64,000 bases of DNA from Bacteroidia bacterium (GTDB lineage Bacteria > Bacteroidota > Bacteroidia > J057). The notes below the pieces were generated by a model. It was not told the origin of the DNA and ran no database searches. It saw only the letters and a list, made by a program, of their open reading frames with translations. The stretch covers positions 1,302,001-1,366,000 of the forward strand of contig JAWKNO010000001.1 in assembly GCA_041391665.1 (NCBI GenBank), written 5' to 3'. A program made the translations under genes and the position numbers. The stretch's first letter is position 1, and the number at the start of each line of letters is the position of its first letter. Positions 9,722-18,070 of the stretch are shown here, piece by piece.

Positions 9722-9916
9722 TTAGCTTCCTGAACGGCTATTGGCGCCAACCAGTATCCAGATTACCGGGCCCAGTACAGGGAACACCAGTACGCCGACG
9801 GTCCAGAGCAGTTTTGCTATCGTTTCTTTATTACTTTCTCTCCAGATATTGACCAGTACACCGATGGTGAGGACAAACCAGAGAACAGATACGGCAAATT
9901 TAATAAGAGTAAACAT
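9722..9916 (-). CDS. PLDc_N-domain small membrane protein
   Basis: The 64-residue protein has two hydrophobic helices separated by a short polar loop (NIWRESNKE). The second helix has the pattern W-x-x-x-V-x-x-x-P-x-x-G-P-x-x-W, the signature of the phospholipase D/nuclease N-terminal (PLDc_N) family. Stand-alone members are common small inner-membrane proteins of unknown function. It lies downstream of the antiporter but is separated from it by a terminator hairpin, so it is probably transcribed on its own. Confidence 0.85.
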   Translation of the reverse strand: MFTLIKFAVSVLWFVLTIGVLVNIWRESNKETIAKLLWTVGVLVFPVLGPVIWILVGANSRSGS

Positions 9917-9992
9917 GGCGGTATATTACTTTAAGTGAATGATCATTTTTGATACGAGTATAATCCTTGCCTGGTTATCCCCTAATCTGCAA

Positions 9993-10024
9993 AAAACTAT
10001 ATTTTCTCCTGAAAATATAGTTTT
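9993..10024 (-). terminator. Intrinsic terminator of the antiporter operon
   Basis: A perfect 14-bp inverted repeat (9993-10006 with 10011-10024) encloses a 4-base loop. On the minus strand it is followed by a run of T residues, six counting the end of the stem. It sits 31 bp after the antiporter stop codon. Confidence 0.75.
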
Positions 10025-10055
10025 CCATCTGCGAAACGATCTCTGCAAAGATTCA

Positions 10056-11324
10056 CTATTCTTCCTGATCAACAACCGGCGCTTTCCATTGGGTGTAACC
10101 GACCGCAAGTCCTTCTGCTGTTTTTACAGCTTTTCCTGACCGCTGTTTATCGTAGATGAGTACAAAGGTCATAATCAGACTGGTGGCAATAATGATAAAC
10201 AGTAAAATGCCCGGATCGAACCCTTCTACCATTGCTTCGTGGGGAATGGCGTAAAAAAGCAGGATGGTAATCAATCCTCTGGGCGCAACAAACAACTGAG
10301 GGATGATATCTTTTCCCAGGAAAATCCGCAAAATGACAAACCGGATCACATAGATAGACAACACAATCAGCCCACTGACCAAAGCAACTTTTACACTAAA
10401 CAGGGTGGCCAGAGAAATGGTGAGCCCAAAGATGACAAAGAAAAATGTGCGCACCACAAAAGCTGTTTCCATCGTAACCACATGAAGGCCTTCATAGATT
10501 TGGCCGGCTTTTTCGAGGTTTAGCCAGCGCCGCAGGATTCCCCTGAAAAAAAGCTCCATATTGGCAACCAGCAACCCAAAGATCAGGATAATGATCAGGG
10601 AAGAAAGGTGGATTTTTTTACCCAGTGCGTATAAAAGCAGCAATACCGATATCAGTAAAAACAGCTTGACATGGCTGCGGATATTTTGAAAAATCAGCAC
10701 CAGCCCGTAACTCGCCACAAAGGATATCAAAATCGTGAGTCCAAGGTTTCCCATAAAACCGAGCGCACCGCTTTGTTCTGCCGGTCCTTCAAATTTTCCC
10801 GCCAGAAAGTAAAAAAACATAATACCGAGGATATCAGAAAATGTACTCTCGTAGATATGAAATTCCCTTTTTGTGGCTTTGAGGCCCGAAACACTCGGAA
10901 TAATGATGGCACTTGACAAGATGGAAAGTGGCGTAGCGTAAAGCCAGGCTTTGGACATTTCCATGCCGGGGATATAGTAATGCAAAATCTCCGCGGCAAC
11001 CCATGCTGATCCTATCAGCCCGAGAAGGGCAATGACAAATGACTTGGTAATGGGAACCAGTTTTTCGCGTTTAAGCTCCAGCTCAAGGGCGGCTTCCAGC
11101 ACGATCATGATCAGTCCTACGATTCCCAATACTTCCAGGACCGGGAAAAAATTCATATCTCCCATTCCTCCTGCATCGAGGGCAAATTTGAGCAAAATGC
11201 CCAGCACGATTAACATCAGTACTGAGGGGATATTGGTTTTGCGGGCAAATTCACCAAACAGAAAGGACATAATGATGATGAGCGAGGCCGCAATAATCAG
11301 GTTGTAGGAAGACAAAATTTCCAT
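10056..11324 (-). CDS. Monovalent cation:proton antiporter (CPA family)
   Basis: The 422-residue protein has about 12 hydrophobic segments and the Na+/H+ exchanger domain. The N-terminal GEFARKTNIPSVLMLIVLGI segment is typical of CPA antiporters, and a short polar C-terminal tail follows the last helix. Such proteins exchange Na+ or K+ for H+ at the inner membrane to control pH and osmotic balance. No TrkA-N or RCK domain is attached. It is the last gene of a minus-strand run, 27 bp after an MscS-like channel, which supports a joint role in ion or turgor homeostasis. Confidence 0.9.
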   Translation of the reverse strand: MEILSSYNLIIAASLIIIMSFLFGEFARKTNIPSVLMLIVLGILLKFALDAGGMGDMNFFPVLEVLGIVGLIMIVLEAALELELKREKLVPITKSFVIALLGLIGSAWVAAEILHYYIPGMEMSKAWLYATPLSILSSAIIIPSVSGLKATKREFHIYESTFSDILGIMFFYFLAGKFEGPAEQSGALGFMGNLGLTILISFVASYGLVLIFQNIRSHVKLFLLISVLLLLYALGKKIHLSSLIIILIFGLLVANMELFFRGILRRWLNLEKAGQIYEGLHVVTMETAFVVRTFFFVIFGLTISLATLFSVKVALVSGLIVLSIYVIRFVILRIFLGKDIIPQLFVAPRGLITILLFYAIPHEAMVEGFDPGILLFIIIATSLIMTFVLIYDKQRSGKAVKTAEGLAVGYTQWKAPVVDQEE

Positions 11325-11351
11325 ATAAATCTTTACTTTTCAATTCAGAAA

Positions 11352-12080
11352 TCAGGATTCATCAATAATTTTACATTCGTAGCCCCACTCTCCGATTACG
11401 CGCACAAGATCCTGGAGGTGATTTTTTTCTCTGAAAAAGGCTTTCATAATCAGCTTGCCTTTGGGATAAGACAGCTCGGGTTTGTAATTCCAGTTGATAA
11501 ATGGATTGGTAGTGATCAGATTGGTAAAGGCAGCAAATTGGTCGTTTTTTTCTCCATGGTTGAGTGGCGATACTTCCAGCAGACTGTATTTGCCGCTATC
11601 CCGGTTGTCGGAAATAATCGTGTACCCGTCTGCCAGCAGGCGGGTATAGCTGACATGGTGAATGCCTTCGGGGGTGCGTATGTTCAGACCTAATGCACCT
11701 TTTCGCGAGACAATGCCCTGGATTTCTCTGTAGCTGACAATCTTTCCTTCGCTAAATGAATCATTAAACCAGACCAGTTTACCGGTGATATAATTCCTGA
11801 TATGTGAAAAACCGATAATGAGAATAAACAATACCAGCGCCCCGTGAAAGCCCGGATTTATAAAAATGAAGGTCCCCGTAAGTAATATAATTGCCAATGG
11901 CTCAAAAAGTACCAGTAGCTGGGTAATAAGCGTGTTGACCGGCTTCTGAAAATTGCGTGCAATAGGGCTGTTGGTGAGGAACCTGCGCACGAGGAGAAGC
12001 ATAATGAAAAATCCCAGCAAGGTGATTCCCAACATGAAAAAGGTCGTCCATGAAAATCGGAATGCCAGTAAATCGTTCAT
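11352..12080 (-). CDS. MscS-like mechanosensitive channel domain protein
   Basis: The 242-residue protein has three hydrophobic helices (about residues 12-32, 50-75 and 78-96). A small beta-rich domain with the MscS arrangement follows (G-K-I-V ... I-Q-G-I-V-S-R-K-G-A-L-G ... T-P-E-G), then an alpha/beta C-terminal part. The usual vPN motif after the beta domain is replaced by a VSYTR stretch, so it is a divergent member. MscS channels release solutes at high membrane tension. Its start overlaps the stop of the upstream ATPase gene by 4 bp (ATGA), which implies translational coupling. Confidence 0.75.
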   Translation of the reverse strand: MNDLLAFRFSWTTFFMLGITLLGFFIMLLLVRRFLTNSPIARNFQKPVNTLITQLLVLFEPLAIILLTGTFIFINPGFHGALVLFILIIGFSHIRNYITGKLVWFNDSFSEGKIVSYREIQGIVSRKGALGLNIRTPEGIHHVSYTRLLADGYTIISDNRDSGKYSLLEVSPLNHGEKNDQFAAFTNLITTNPFINWNYKPELSYPKGKLIMKAFFREKNHLQDLVRVIGEWGYECKIIDES

Positions 12081-14473
12081 ATCTTATTGTATTGAATATA
12101 TTTTCCCTCTTCGAGTAGTTGTCCCAGGTCGTTGACAATGGATTCGTCAATTTCCAGCCAGTCATCCATTTGGCGGTTAAGCATGCCGATACTGAGCAGT
12201 CTGCGTACGAGCTGCTGGTATCGTTCCGGAAAAGATGGCCCAAACAGTTTCCTCAGGCGATATTCATTGGTCCGCTTTTGCAGCATAATGGAAGCCAGCA
12301 GCAGCGCCAGGTCAGGGTTTTCCAGCGGAGGGAGTTCGTGTTTTTGGGTAAATGTATTGGCGACATTGATTTCGTCGAGTTTGCGGGTTGAATGCGACCA
12401 CAAGCTGAGCGAATCACCAATAATACCCCGTGAGGCCCTGTAAACGAGGTTGATCTGGCGGTCAAATTCGCGGTTGGAGATTTCCTCCCCCTGAATATTT
12501 ACCAGATTTTTGTGTGTGGCTCCATGGCGAATCCAGATCGCAGATTCAATTTCTGCTGTGGACATATAGTCCATATTGATTTCTGCCTGAAATATATTTT
12601 GAATGTCATGGACTTTGCAGAGGTGTTTGTACAGGGCATTGCCCATCGAAACCACTACAAAATGCCCGGAAGAGTGATTGTCGATATACTTGGTCAGCAT
12701 CCGCACATTTTCATACAGCGGCACTTCCGGACTCCACCATAGCTCCAGGTCATCAATCCATATCATAGGATGATCCTGCCGTGTGTATTTGCGGATAAAT
12801 GCCAGGGCTTTGCCCAGGTCAAAAGAGACTTCCATTTTACGGCCCTGGATATTGAGTATCTGGCCGGGGCGAAGGGCAATGACTTGTTCCGGGAAAAGGC
12901 GTAGCCCTACCAGCTCACCAAAAAGTGTTTTACCCGAAAGTCGCTTTCCGGTGAGCACAATGGCGCCTCTGAATCCTTTCTGCCAGTTTTCCCATACTTT
13001 TCTGACATGCTGCAATTCGTCGTCTCTGCCGACAATAAAAGATTCACCTACATACCCTTTGGTCAGGAAAATACTCGAATAATGGCTGCCATCTGTATCA
13101 CTTTTTCTGCTCTGTATATATCTGACAATTTTTTCGGAGGGACTAAGCACATCGCCTTTTTCCACGGTCTTGACAAAACTGCTCAAAATAGCCAGATAGG
13201 GCGAGATGGTATTTTTGATCCGTGTGACGACTTTATTTTTGGTAAATGAAAAACGCCCTACCGGAGACTGAAGCGGAACGAGAAGGAACGAGTACGGGTT
13301 TTTGTAAATGCCGGATATGAAAAATTCGTTTTCCAGTCGCTCTTTTATCAGCTGTTGAAGCGTAGGCAGTTGTTCTTCCCGCTTTTCCAGATTGCTGAGG
13401 AATGTTTTGAGAGAAAGGAGAAAGTCAGACTTATCGAGGTCTGTGGCACGTCCTTCGCGGTTTTCTGCAGACAGAATGAGGATACGATTGCGAATATTGA
13501 CAATCGTCATTTTTAATCCGTTGGAAGTATTTTCGGTCAGCTCCCATATTTCATTGAGCAGAGGAAGGATCTGCGACTCCAGCCAGAGTTGGGTTCTTCT
13601 GCGAATGTTGATTTCTGCGACTTCGAGTATTCCCCCTTCAATGGACACCGTGACGGTCTGCTTTACCGGAAGTTTGGCGATCAATTGTTCCAGTCTTTCG
13701 GAGAATGCGTTGAGGTAGGGTTTTACAACGATTTCATTTTCAAGTGTTTCAAGCCGGGCCACAAACTTGGGCATGCTGACCTCTTTCTCGGAAGATTCCT
13801 GTTCGATCAGCTCATTTGTCAGGGTTTTGTGATCCAGAATCTCTTTCTCACAGGCAGAAAGGCTTTCATGGGTCATGACCTGAATCTGCCGGAAAATATC
13901 ACCGAATGAGCGTAGTGCCTGATATTCCTGAGTCAGCTGGGTGCATTGCGCCGGTATTTTCGCGATTTGTTTTTTATAAACGGGCCATGGGTTTTGCTGA
14001 TGCCCCCAACTTTCCAGCTGACGGTTGGCTTTACGGGGCGTATCGAGCAGGTTGCGGGTTTGTTCAGGTAAGGTCTGGCTCAGGCTTTCGAAAGCTTCAC
14101 GGAGCACGGCCCTGGATTGTTCGTGGAGGTTGGCGGTTGCGGCCTCCGTTACGCGATCGTCAGCGAGGAGAATTTGTGCCTTTTGCTGCTGAAAGAGAAT
14201 ATCCCGCCACAACAGCATAAACATTTTGATCTGATCTGCCCACAGGAAGTTGGTGAAGTAGTGCGAAATCAGGGTTTCCCGCGAAAGCGTACCGGCAGCA
14301 GAGAGTTGACCAAAAGCCTCTTCTTGAGCCTGCGTAAAAACTTCGCATAGCGGCAAACTGTTTTCATTCAGTTTTTCAAAATGCAAATCGACGGAACCCG
14401 TGTTAAGTGTTTCCGTTACTAACGTTTCTGCTTTTTGGATAAAATGGGAAAAGGTTGTATCGGAGATCTCCAT
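12077..14473 (-). CDS. Large AAA+/STAND-like P-loop ATPase
   Basis: The 798-residue protein has a long helical N-terminal half (residues 1-470), rich in Gln, Glu and Leu, with no recognisable domain. A nucleotide-binding module follows: a GRDDEL entry motif at 482-487, Walker A GKRLSGKT at 509-516, Walker B MIWIDD at 570-575 and a sensor-like VVVSMGN at 606-612. The last 85 residues (715-798) look like a winged helix. This order resembles Orc/Cdc6-like and STAND ATPases that sense a signal and switch state. No membrane segment is visible. The 4-bp overlap with the MscS-like gene suggests that the ATPase gates or assembles the channel; that is inference. Confidence 0.75.
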   Translation of the reverse strand: MEISDTTFSHFIQKAETLVTETLNTGSVDLHFEKLNENSLPLCEVFTQAQEEAFGQLSAAGTLSRETLISHYFTNFLWADQIKMFMLLWRDILFQQQKAQILLADDRVTEAATANLHEQSRAVLREAFESLSQTLPEQTRNLLDTPRKANRQLESWGHQQNPWPVYKKQIAKIPAQCTQLTQEYQALRSFGDIFRQIQVMTHESLSACEKEILDHKTLTNELIEQESSEKEVSMPKFVARLETLENEIVVKPYLNAFSERLEQLIAKLPVKQTVTVSIEGGILEVAEINIRRRTQLWLESQILPLLNEIWELTENTSNGLKMTIVNIRNRILILSAENREGRATDLDKSDFLLSLKTFLSNLEKREEQLPTLQQLIKERLENEFFISGIYKNPYSFLLVPLQSPVGRFSFTKNKVVTRIKNTISPYLAILSSFVKTVEKGDVLSPSEKIVRYIQSRKSDTDGSHYSSIFLTKGYVGESFIVGRDDELQHVRKVWENWQKGFRGAIVLTGKRLSGKTLFGELVGLRLFPEQVIALRPGQILNIQGRKMEVSFDLGKALAFIRKYTRQDHPMIWIDDLELWWSPEVPLYENVRMLTKYIDNHSSGHFVVVSMGNALYKHLCKVHDIQNIFQAEINMDYMSTAEIESAIWIRHGATHKNLVNIQGEEISNREFDRQINLVYRASRGIIGDSLSLWSHSTRKLDEINVANTFTQKHELPPLENPDLALLLASIMLQKRTNEYRLRKLFGPSFPERYQQLVRRLLSIGMLNRQMDDWLEIDESIVNDLGQLLEEGKYIQYNKI

Positions 14474-14518
14474 AGGGTAAAAATAGGAAAAATTCCTGAA
14501 ACTGCCGGGAATAAAATC

Positions 14519-16324
14519 CTATTCCTTTACTTTTGAGCCTAGCCAGTTGTTGAGTTTCGTTGCCTCCTTTTCTTTGATTTTGGCTTTTTTGGTGAGCGTG
14601 AATTTGCGTGTAACAAAGGCACCATTATAAGGAACGATTATTTCCTCAACCTGAAAATCACTATATACCCGAAGGTTTATCGTTGCTCCCTTTTTTAGTC
14701 CGTTGACATAGTCATCAAGGCTGATTCCTGTGGCATTCCTGCCATCGATTTCAAGGATAAGATCGTTTTCTGAAAGCCCTGCGGTAAAGGCATCTCCACC
14801 GGGGTGAAGTTTGCGCAGGAGAATTCCCTGTGTGATATTTTCTGCGGAGAGGATACCCAATCCCTGTGCTCCGGGTTTGGCGTCGCTCACCGACGATAGT
14901 TCAAGACCAAATGGTTCCAGAAAGTCTTCGTAAGGAATAGGTTCTGTATCATGTACATATTTGTCAAAAAACGTTTGCCACGAAGTGCGGGTAAGTGCCT
15001 CCGCCGCCATTTGGATGCCATTTTCCGGAACTCCCTGATCTTTGTCGTAGTATTCGAGCAGCAGATAGTTAAACAGCGCATCGAGCGTTACGGCTCCGTC
15101 TGATTTTTCCCGCAGTCCCAGATCCAGCAGTAGGCCCAGCCGGGAGCCATTCGAATAATATGAAACCTGCCTTTGAGGGTTTGAGTAGGCAGAATTGTCA
15201 AGCCAGCTTTCAAAACTTGATTCCGAAGGAGAGACAACGGAAGCGGCGTAACTGTTTTCCAGTATTTCGATATTGCCAGCAACTTTGCGAAAGAACTGAT
15301 CTTGGGTAATAAGTCCGGCCCTGACCAGGAGGAGATTGGCATAGTAGTCCGTAACACCTTCTGTAAACCAATGCAGGTGGGTGTACTGAGGCTGGCTGTA
15401 ATCATAAGGCCAGAGTGCAGCAGGTCTAATGCGTTTTACATTCCACGAATGCCACAACTCATGCGCGGTAGTACCCGCAATGCTGGTCAGCGATTTGGGG
15501 GATTCTGTAGCCGCCGCCGGGATAGCAAAAGATACCGAGTTGGCATGCTCGACCCCATGCCTGATCTGATAAGGCTGGAGCCGGTATATAAAGTGAAACT
15601 CTGTATAGGGAAACCTTCCGAAAATTGCGACTGCTTCTTCACTGATCTTCCTCACCATTTCAATCGCGGCATCATCTACCGATTTATCGCCTTTATAATC
15701 TCCCTGGAAATACAGGTAAAACGTGGTATTCTTCAGTTGAAAGGAAAGGGTTACCATTTTTCGGGCAACTACCACCGGAGAGTCTGCCAGGTAGTGATAG
15801 GTGGGGGCTTCAAAGCGATTTTCAGACGGAATAAACTTCATCTGGGTGGCGACACTCCATGCTTCCGGTTTATCGGGCATGTGCAATGAAACTGAACCAT
15901 TGAGCCGGTCGGGTACATACATAAAGAGGTTGACCGGGTTGAAATAGATCTGGTCGGGCCCGAGGTAACTCGACCCCGCGTCCGTATTGTTGGCGAAATA
16001 GTGGTAGGATATCACTACTTTTTTTCCGGGAGAATGACGTACACGCCAGGAGCTCATCGCCGTTTTTTCCCAGGCAAGGGCATTCCCCGTTTCATCCTTT
16101 GCGGAAAAATTTGAGACTGCCGCCGCAAAATCCTGCGTCCTATATCTTCCGGGGCGCCATACCGGAAGCTGAAACTCCGTAAAACTACCCGACTGTGGTG
16201 AAACCGTCAGAGAAACAACATACGTATGGGTGTGTGGAGATAGCCAGGTAAGGGTATAATCGTAGTCAGCGGCTGTAAGTTGTAAGCCGGTAATCATGGT
16301 TAAAACGGTAAGAATCCACTTCAT
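14519..16324 (-). CDS. M61 family glycyl-aminopeptidase-like protease with PDZ domain
   Basis: The 601-residue protein starts with a signal peptide. An M61 N-terminal beta domain follows, then the zinc site HELWH (His288, Glu289, His292) within the family hallmark H-E-x-x-H-x-W-N-x-K-R-I-R-P. A PDZ domain occupies roughly residues 480-570 (GILLRKLHPGGDAFTAGL, then LILEIDGRN). It probably acts in the periplasm, removing N-terminal Gly or Ala residues or degrading peptides, as in characterised M61 enzymes. It is the first gene of a minus-strand run; the ATPase gene starts 45 bp downstream. Confidence 0.93.
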   Translation of the reverse strand: MKWILTVLTMITGLQLTAADYDYTLTWLSPHTHTYVVSLTVSPQSGSFTEFQLPVWRPGRYRTQDFAAAVSNFSAKDETGNALAWEKTAMSSWRVRHSPGKKVVISYHYFANNTDAGSSYLGPDQIYFNPVNLFMYVPDRLNGSVSLHMPDKPEAWSVATQMKFIPSENRFEAPTYHYLADSPVVVARKMVTLSFQLKNTTFYLYFQGDYKGDKSVDDAAIEMVRKISEEAVAIFGRFPYTEFHFIYRLQPYQIRHGVEHANSVSFAIPAAATESPKSLTSIAGTTAHELWHSWNVKRIRPAALWPYDYSQPQYTHLHWFTEGVTDYYANLLLVRAGLITQDQFFRKVAGNIEILENSYAASVVSPSESSFESWLDNSAYSNPQRQVSYYSNGSRLGLLLDLGLREKSDGAVTLDALFNYLLLEYYDKDQGVPENGIQMAAEALTRTSWQTFFDKYVHDTEPIPYEDFLEPFGLELSSVSDAKPGAQGLGILSAENITQGILLRKLHPGGDAFTAGLSENDLILEIDGRNATGISLDDYVNGLKKGATINLRVYSDFQVEEIIVPYNGAFVTRKFTLTKKAKIKEKEATKLNNWLGSKVKE

Positions 16325-16340
16325 GTGTAAGGTTTTTTCA

Positions 16341-16348
16341 CAAATTTA
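16341..16348 (-). promoter_or_regulatory. Candidate -7 box TAAATTTG for the M61-ATPase-MscS-antiporter operon
   Basis: On the minus strand TAAATTTG fits the Bacteroidota TAnnTTTG consensus and lies 16 bp before the M61 start codon. No TTG element is found at the usual distance upstream. Confidence 0.4.
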
Positions 16349-16388
16349 GGCAAAGGTGGGAAAGATTGTTGATACTTATTCTCCTTAT

Positions 16389-16937
16389 ATGAAAATGAAC
16401 ATTACCAAAAACTACTTATTTACCTCTGCCCGGCTGGGTTTCCGCAATTGGGAAGACGCTGATCTGGAAGGAATGGCCCGCATCAATGCAGATGAAAAAG
16501 TCATGGAGTTTTTCCCTTCTGTGGCTACAGAAAAGGAAACCCATGAGTTTATCACAAGGATGCAGGCGCAATTTTCGGAAAAAGGGTTTTGCTATTTTGC
16601 CGTTGACAGGCTGGAAGATCACTCATTCATCGGGTTTATCGGCCTGTCTGAAAAAACCTTTGAGGCAGATTTTACTCCCTGCATTGATATCGGCTGGAGA
16701 CTGGATTGCGCAGAATGGAATAAAGGGTATGCTACCGAAGGCGCAAAAAGATGTCTGGAATATGCGTTTGAGGATTTGCGACTCAACAATATTTATTCCA
16801 TCGCTCCCAAAGTGAATGTGAAGTCTGAGCAGGTGATGAAAAAAATCGGTATGATAAAACTTTATGAGTTTGCGCATCCCTTACTAAAAAATGATGAACG
16901 GCTGGAGAATTGTGTTTTGTATATGATTGGCTGTTAG
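16389..16937 (+). CDS. GNAT acetyltransferase, RimJ/RimL type
   Basis: The start at 16389 begins the domain properly; an earlier in-frame codon at 16356 lies next to the divergent M61 promoter region. The 182-residue protein has the RimJ/RimL layout: an N-terminal SARLGFRNW segment, a central strand with IDIGWRL, and the acetyl-CoA-binding turn WNKGYATEGAKR. A conserved NVKSEQVMKKIGM segment is near the end. Relatives acetylate ribosomal proteins or small amines. The final codons and the stop lie inside a heptamer repeat array, so repeat-number changes would alter or extend its C-terminus. Confidence 0.9.
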   Translation: MKMNITKNYLFTSARLGFRNWEDADLEGMARINADEKVMEFFPSVATEKETHEFITRMQAQFSEKGFCYFAVDRLEDHSFIGFIGLSEKTFEADFTPCIDIGWRLDCAEWNKGYATEGAKRCLEYAFEDLRLNNIYSIAPKVNVKSEQVMKKIGMIKLYEFAHPLLKNDERLENCVLYMIGC

Positions 16938-16984
16938 CTGTTGGCTGTTAGCTGTTGGCTGTTGGCTGTTAGCTGTTGGCTGTT
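16929..16984 (+). repeat. Heptamer tandem array, 8 units of GGCTGTT/AGCTGTT
   Basis: Eight perfect 7-bp units, five GGCTGTT and three AGCTGTT, run without interruption. The array starts inside the last codons of the acetyltransferase gene and supplies its TAG stop at 16935-16937. Because 7 is not a multiple of 3, the array is out of phase with any reading frame. Confidence 0.95.
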
Positions 16985-17046
16985 GGGGCTTTTTGTACTT
17001 ACGCGCGCTACGGCTCAACTCCTGAAAAAAGGGGGGGGGGACGGGC

Positions 17047-17172
17047 CTCCTGGCTACAAATCGAAGATGCCTCAGGTACATCCGACCTCTCCGAGGTCTT
17101 GTCTCCTGGCAACGAACATTCAACCTCGGAGGTCTTGTCTCCTGGCTAAAAATCGAAGATGCCTCAGGTACA
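17047..17172. repeat. Two 34-bp direct repeats with shared core elements
   Basis: The copies at 17047-17080 and 17139-17172 match at 33 of 34 positions (C to A at position 11). Between them lie CTCCGAGG and CTCGGAGG segments, each followed by the 17-bp element that ends TCTCCTGGC. The block thus alternates two repeat types. Confidence 0.9.
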
Positions 17173-17281
17173 GGAGTCCTTTGTTTGAAGCCTTGACGGC
17201 TTTCCCTATGGTTCGTAGCACGCTGCCCGGTTTCTCCAACGGAGAAGCACGTCACCGGTCACACTGTAATAGGGGTTTGTG

Positions 17282-17349
17282 TTCTCCCCTTTTCGGGGGA
17301 GAAGGCTCTCCCTGTTTTCAGGGTAAGCGAAAAACCCTGCTTTCGCAGG
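17282..17349 (+). other. Three consecutive hairpins with T-rich loops
   Basis: Three perfect small hairpins follow one another: stem TTCTCCCC/GGGGAGAA (17282-17303), CCCTG/CAGGG (17310-17323, loop TTTT) and CCTGC/GCAGG (17336-17349, loop TTTC). They lie 70-140 bp before the start of a secreted protein gene, so they could be part of its leader. None is followed by a T-run. Confidence 0.6.
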
Positions 17350-17419
17350 ATTGATTGTGTGGTGGTCTGCGCCTCATCTTTGGGGTGTAATACAACAATT
17401 AACCAAACACGTAATCATT

Positions 17420-17980
17420 ATGAAACGCATCCGACTTATTTTAACCATGCTTTTTCTTTTCCTCTCCGGACTCTCTTTGTCTGCACAAGGGGAGGTGAAA
17501 CTTGCCCGCAGTGCTTCCGATCCCGGAGTCAACGGCGTGGCCTACAACTTTACCGGAAAACTACAAAGCAGCACCGGACAAGCCACTACCGTACAAGGTA
17601 TGCTTGCTTTGATGAGCACGGGGGAAGGCACAATGGAAGGTGTGCTCGTGGACTCTCTCACAGACAAAACCTATTCTGTAAAAGCAACCCATTCACGGGG
17701 TTTTGTGATGACTTTTACAGGTGAAGATGGCAGCAGTTTTACCGGCGCATCTGCAGGTTTTAGCGGATTGGTTCCTCCCACGTCGCTGAGCGGAAAAGCA
17801 TCTTCGGGCCTTAGCGGAACATGGACAGCCACTGACGCCAATTATTTTACCATTCCCTCCGGTACGATATTGTTTTCGCCGGAGCTGGCCTGCACATTCT
17901 GCCAGCTTATTCACTTTTGCGGTGTGATTACCACGATCCCCTGCACGGCCTGCACGGACGTCTGCAAAAAGAAGAAATAA
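17420..17980 (+). CDS. Secreted protein with cysteine-rich C-terminus
   Basis: The start at 17420 gives a clear signal peptide (residues 1-22, ending LSAQ) and a 186-residue protein. The middle is rich in Gly, Ser and Thr and predicted to be beta-stranded. The last 30 residues hold six Cys (including CTFC, CTAC and DVC) followed by a Lys tail. This pattern suggests disulfide-stabilised secretion or metal binding. I do not recognise the family. It is preceded by the repeat island and followed by a hairpin, and may be a recently arrived or lineage-specific gene. Confidence 0.75.
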   Translation: MKRIRLILTMLFLFLSGLSLSAQGEVKLARSASDPGVNGVAYNFTGKLQSSTGQATTVQGMLALMSTGEGTMEGVLVDSLTDKTYSVKATHSRGFVMTFTGEDGSSFTGASAGFSGLVPPTSLSGKASSGLSGTWTATDANYFTIPSGTILFSPELACTFCQLIHFCGVITTIPCTACTDVCKKKK

Positions 17981-18000
17981 TAATTTTTTGTATTCCTGAT

Positions 18001-18041
18001 GCCTCGCAAATACTGGTCAGTAATAGCCAGTGTTTGCGGGC
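18001..18041 (+). terminator. Imperfect long hairpin after the Cys-rich secreted gene
   Basis: A stem of about 15 pairs (18001-18016 with 18027-18041, one bulge and one G-T pair) follows the stop by about 20 bp. There is no following T-run, so it may be a weak terminator or an RNA-stabilising structure. Confidence 0.45.
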
Positions 18042-18070
18042 CTATTTAGAACATCCATTAATAATCTGAT

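Larger units (their letters stand above)
16985..17419. other. Non-coding repeat-rich island
   Basis: No convincing gene is present here: the frames that stay open translate repeat sequence and show no domain. The stretch contains a run of ten G (17031-17040), two 34-bp direct repeats, two copies of a 17-bp AGGTCTTGTCTCCTGGC element (17094-17110 and 17130-17146), and a row of three hairpins near the right end. It looks like an accumulation site for degenerate repeats. Confidence 0.7.

Noticed and set aside
17031..17040. G10 tract as a phase-variable promoter element
   Set aside because: It lies 380 bp upstream of the next gene with no promoter box nearby and may be an assembly artefact, so no regulatory role is claimed.
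16941..17354. Open frame of 137 codons across the heptamer array and repeat island
   Set aside because: It starts in the repeat array, translates to repeated LAVSCWL stretches and shows no domain, signal peptide or start context. It exists because the repeats lack stops in this phase.
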